Assembly: GCA_900543085.1 (NCBI GenBank)
Contig: UQQF01000020.1
Span: forward strand, 1 to 32,947
Direction of reading: 5' to 3'
Length of the DNA stretch: 32,947 nt
Source: an uncultured Eubacteriales bacterium
Lineage (GTDB): Bacteria; Bacillota; Clostridia; Oscillospirales; Oscillospiraceae
Notes under the pieces: model-generated
Told to the model about the DNA's origin: nothing
The model's input: only the letters and a program-made list of their open reading frames with translations
Databases searched by the model: none
Program-made: the position numbers and the translations under genes
In this document: positions 31,513 through 32,947 of the stretch, piece by piece
Layout: every line of letters begins with the position of its first letter
Numbering within the stretch: position 1 is the stretch's first letter

Positions 31513-32088
31513 TCACTTTTCCGTCAGGGATTTCAGCAGTTCTTCTCCCGTGACGCCAAGCTGCGCGCTGTCGCCGGCGAAGGGGATGCGCAGCAGGTAC
31601 TTCCCGTCGACCTCATAGACGTACACATAGATGCCGGAGCCGACATCCTGAGTGCCGCCCAGGAGTGCGAGCACCTCCTCGCGCGTCATGTCCGGCGTCA
31701 GCGCCCGTACCTGCTCCGAGGTGACCTGCGCGGGGGCGCCGGCAGGCTCCTCGCCGGTGCCAGGCAGCAGGCTGAGTATCTCCTCGCTCAGCGCGCTGCT
31801 TTCGCCCGCGTCTATGGTCTTGGCGGCCTCTTTAATTTCCGCGCGTGAATAGCCGCCCAAATCCTCGGCAGGGATACCCAGCGAGGTCAGGTAGTCCACC
31901 GCGGCGTTATATCTGACGGTGTCGACCGCCAGCGCCGTCAACGGCAGCGCCAGCGCCAGGCACAGGCAGGCGGCGACTGCCGCCCACTTGAAGCGGACGG
32001 GCTTCCTGACCTTGCGTCCGGCTCTTGCCTCCTGTACATAGTCCTCGCGTATGTCGCCGAAAACCTCGCAAAACGCCTCTTTCCTCAC
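31513..32088 (-). CDS. Membrane-anchored BamE/SmpA-like protein, probable anti-sigma partner
   Basis: A 191-residue protein with an N-terminal cytoplasmic segment of about 33 residues rich in Arg and Lys, one membrane helix (34-55) and an outer part. Residues 122-172 (TSEQVRALTPDMTREEVLALLG, quoted as PDMTREEVLALLG, then GSGIYVYVYEVDGKYLL) resemble the BamE/SmpA fold. The start is GTG at 32088; its GTGA overlaps the stop of the ECF sigma gene, so the two are translationally coupled, the usual arrangement of sigma and anti-sigma. The cytoplasmic part has no recognised anti-sigma domain such as a zinc motif, so that role is inferred from position and topology. Confidence 0.68.
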   Translation of the reverse strand: MRKEAFCEVFGDIREDYVQEARAGRKVRKPVRFKWAAVAACLCLALALPLTALAVDTVRYNAAVDYLTSLGIPAEDLGGYSRAEIKEAAKTIDAGESSALSEEILSLLPGTGEEPAGAPAQVTSEQVRALTPDMTREEVLALLGGTQDVGSGIYVYVYEVDGKYLLRIPFAGDSAQLGVTGEELLKSLTEK

Positions 32089-32645
32089 AGTTCAAAGCCC
32101 CTTTCGTTGAGATATTTGCGCAGCCTCACGCGCAGGCGGCTGAGCGTCACGGACACGTGGTTCTCCGTCATGCCAAACCGGGACGCAATGTCGGAGACGC
32201 TGTCGAAGTACCAGTACCTACAGACGAAAACGCCCCTCTTACCCGGGGAGAGACCGCCCAGAAAGGCGTCGATGGCGCTCACAAGCTCTCTGCGGGACAG
32301 CTCGTTTTCCACGCTGTCCGTGTCGGACACCAACTGCGCAGCCTCTTCGAGCACGGCGGGAGCCTCGCCGCCGCCCCGCTTGTGCGCGGTGTTGTATCTG
32401 TAGCGGTTGAGAGACAGGTTCCTGGTCAGCTTCCCGAGGAAGGTGCACAGGTTGCCCGGCCTGTGCGGGGGAATGGTGTTCCACGCGCTCATGTATGTGT
32501 CGTTGACGCACTCCTCGGCGTCCTCCGCGCTGCCGAGTATGTTCTGCGCGATTGAGGTGCAGTAGCTTCCGTACTTCGCGGCAGTTTCGGGGATGGCGCG
32601 CTCGTCCCTGTCCCAGTACAGCTGCACTATCTTTTCGTCCTCCAT
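32085..32645 (-). CDS. ECF-type RNA polymerase sigma factor
   Basis: A 186-residue sigma-70 family factor with only regions 2 and 4. Region 2 (about 20-90) includes AEDAEECVNDTYMSAWNTIPP and FLGKLTRNLSLNRYR; region 4 (about 120-180) includes SPGKRGVFVCRYWYFDSVSDIASRFGMTENHVSVTLSRLR, quoted as DIASRFGMTENHVSVTLSRL. The ATG at 32645 has a weak GAGGC site. Upstream on the minus strand a TGTAAG (32712-32707) and TATATA (32686-32681) occur but their 20-base spacing fits no standard promoter, so autoregulation is open. The signal it senses is unknown. The operon is flanked by inverted copies B and C of the repeat element. Confidence 0.9.
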   Translation of the reverse strand: MEDEKIVQLYWDRDERAIPETAAKYGSYCTSIAQNILGSAEDAEECVNDTYMSAWNTIPPHRPGNLCTFLGKLTRNLSLNRYRYNTAHKRGGGEAPAVLEEAAQLVSDTDSVENELSRRELVSAIDAFLGGLSPGKRGVFVCRYWYFDSVSDIASRFGMTENHVSVTLSRLRVRLRKYLNERGFEL

Positions 32646-32726
32646 CGGATATGCCTCGCTTTCCGTCTGAGCCTTTCACCTATATACACAGCGTTTGGAC
32701 GCGAATCTTACAGCCGGTGCCCGGGA

Positions 32727-32759
32727 AATTTAAAGAGGCACCCTGGAATGGGTGCCTCT
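32727..32759 (-). terminator. Terminator for a minus-strand gene beyond the window
   Basis: AGAGGCACCC (32734-32743) pairs with GGGTGCCTCT (32750-32759); on the minus strand it is followed by TTTAAATTT. On the plus strand it is directly followed by copy C of the repeat element. Confidence 0.7.
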
Positions 32760-32947
32760 CAGCTTGTCGAAAATACTTCTCGCGGAACGCAGTGTCGAAT
32801 TGCCCGCCCTTGGCGGATAATTGAGGCTGACCTCCATCGGCCGCCTATGGAACCCACGAAGTGCAGAATGCACTTCGTGGGAGAGGAGGAGCAGCGGAAT
32901 GACTGAGCTCTCGGCTTTAGCCGGGAGCGAAGGATATGCAGCTTGCG
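32760..32947 (+). mobile_element. Hairpin-rich element, copy C (at least 188 bp, reaches window end)
   Basis: It starts CAGCTTGTCGAAAATACTTC at the foot of a terminator hairpin and ends at the window edge with GATATGCAGCTTGCG. It is the reverse complement of copy B with small differences, but lacks the block of about 47 bp that holds the TTTCGCGCCC hairpin. CCCACGAAGTGCA (32853-32865) pairs perfectly with its complement at 32869-32881. Confidence 0.68.

Overview
The window is about 33 kb of a GC-rich Bacillota chromosome. It carries a forespore sigma factor of the SigG type, Gram-positive style lipoproteins, strong Shine-Dalgarno sequences, many TTG and GTG starts and frequent ATA isoleucine codons. 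Together these suggest a spore-forming gut-type Clostridia, probably near Oscillospirales. No rRNA, tRNA, CRISPR array or phage module was seen.

Layout. 0-5.1 kb: a RibU-like ECF S component, a TetR regulator with a palindrome at its start, and a pair of half-transporter ABC proteins resembling siderophore importers. 5.1-7.5 kb: a candidate structured small RNA with its own promoter and terminator, then an MGDG-synthase-type glycosyltransferase, a PgsA-type phosphatidyltransferase (membrane lipid synthesis) and SecG. 7.5-10.1 kb: a hydrolase translationally coupled to a 41-residue hydrophobic protein, divergent from a TetR gene across three shared 8-bp repeats; then rubrerythrin and a 55-residue lipoprotein. 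10.1-16.5 kb: a P-loop NTPase with a decayed internal duplication, a HAD phosphatase, an apparently leaderless Y-family polymerase, an SPFH membrane protein with a ribbon-helix-helix partner, a GNAT enzyme with a flavodoxin-like reductase, and a Vat-like acetyltransferase.

16.6-21.4 kb: on the minus strand, a VanG-type D-Ala-D-Ser ligase followed by a VanT-type membrane serine racemase and a small CD3324-like DNA-binding protein, with no VanXY, VanRS or VanW visible; a PfkB sugar kinase lies upstream. 21.4-26.7 kb: sigG, then a MarR-controlled heterodimeric multidrug-type ABC exporter. 26.7-31.2 kb: a LysR regulator and a FecBCD-type metal-chelate importer ending in an FmdE-like zinc-ribbon protein. 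31.2-32.9 kb: an ECF sigma factor coupled to a membrane-anchored BamE-like protein.

Three copies of a modular, hairpin-rich intergenic element lie at 22.2, 31.2 and 32.8 kb. Each abuts a terminator hairpin. The first sits between two identical 25-bp copies of a terminator and has imperfect terminal inverted repeats, so it looks like a miniature mobile element. The other two are inverted around the ECF sigma operon. This element family, the stripped-down VanG/VanT pair and the unusual promoter designs at dinB and the SPFH gene are the parts most worth following up.
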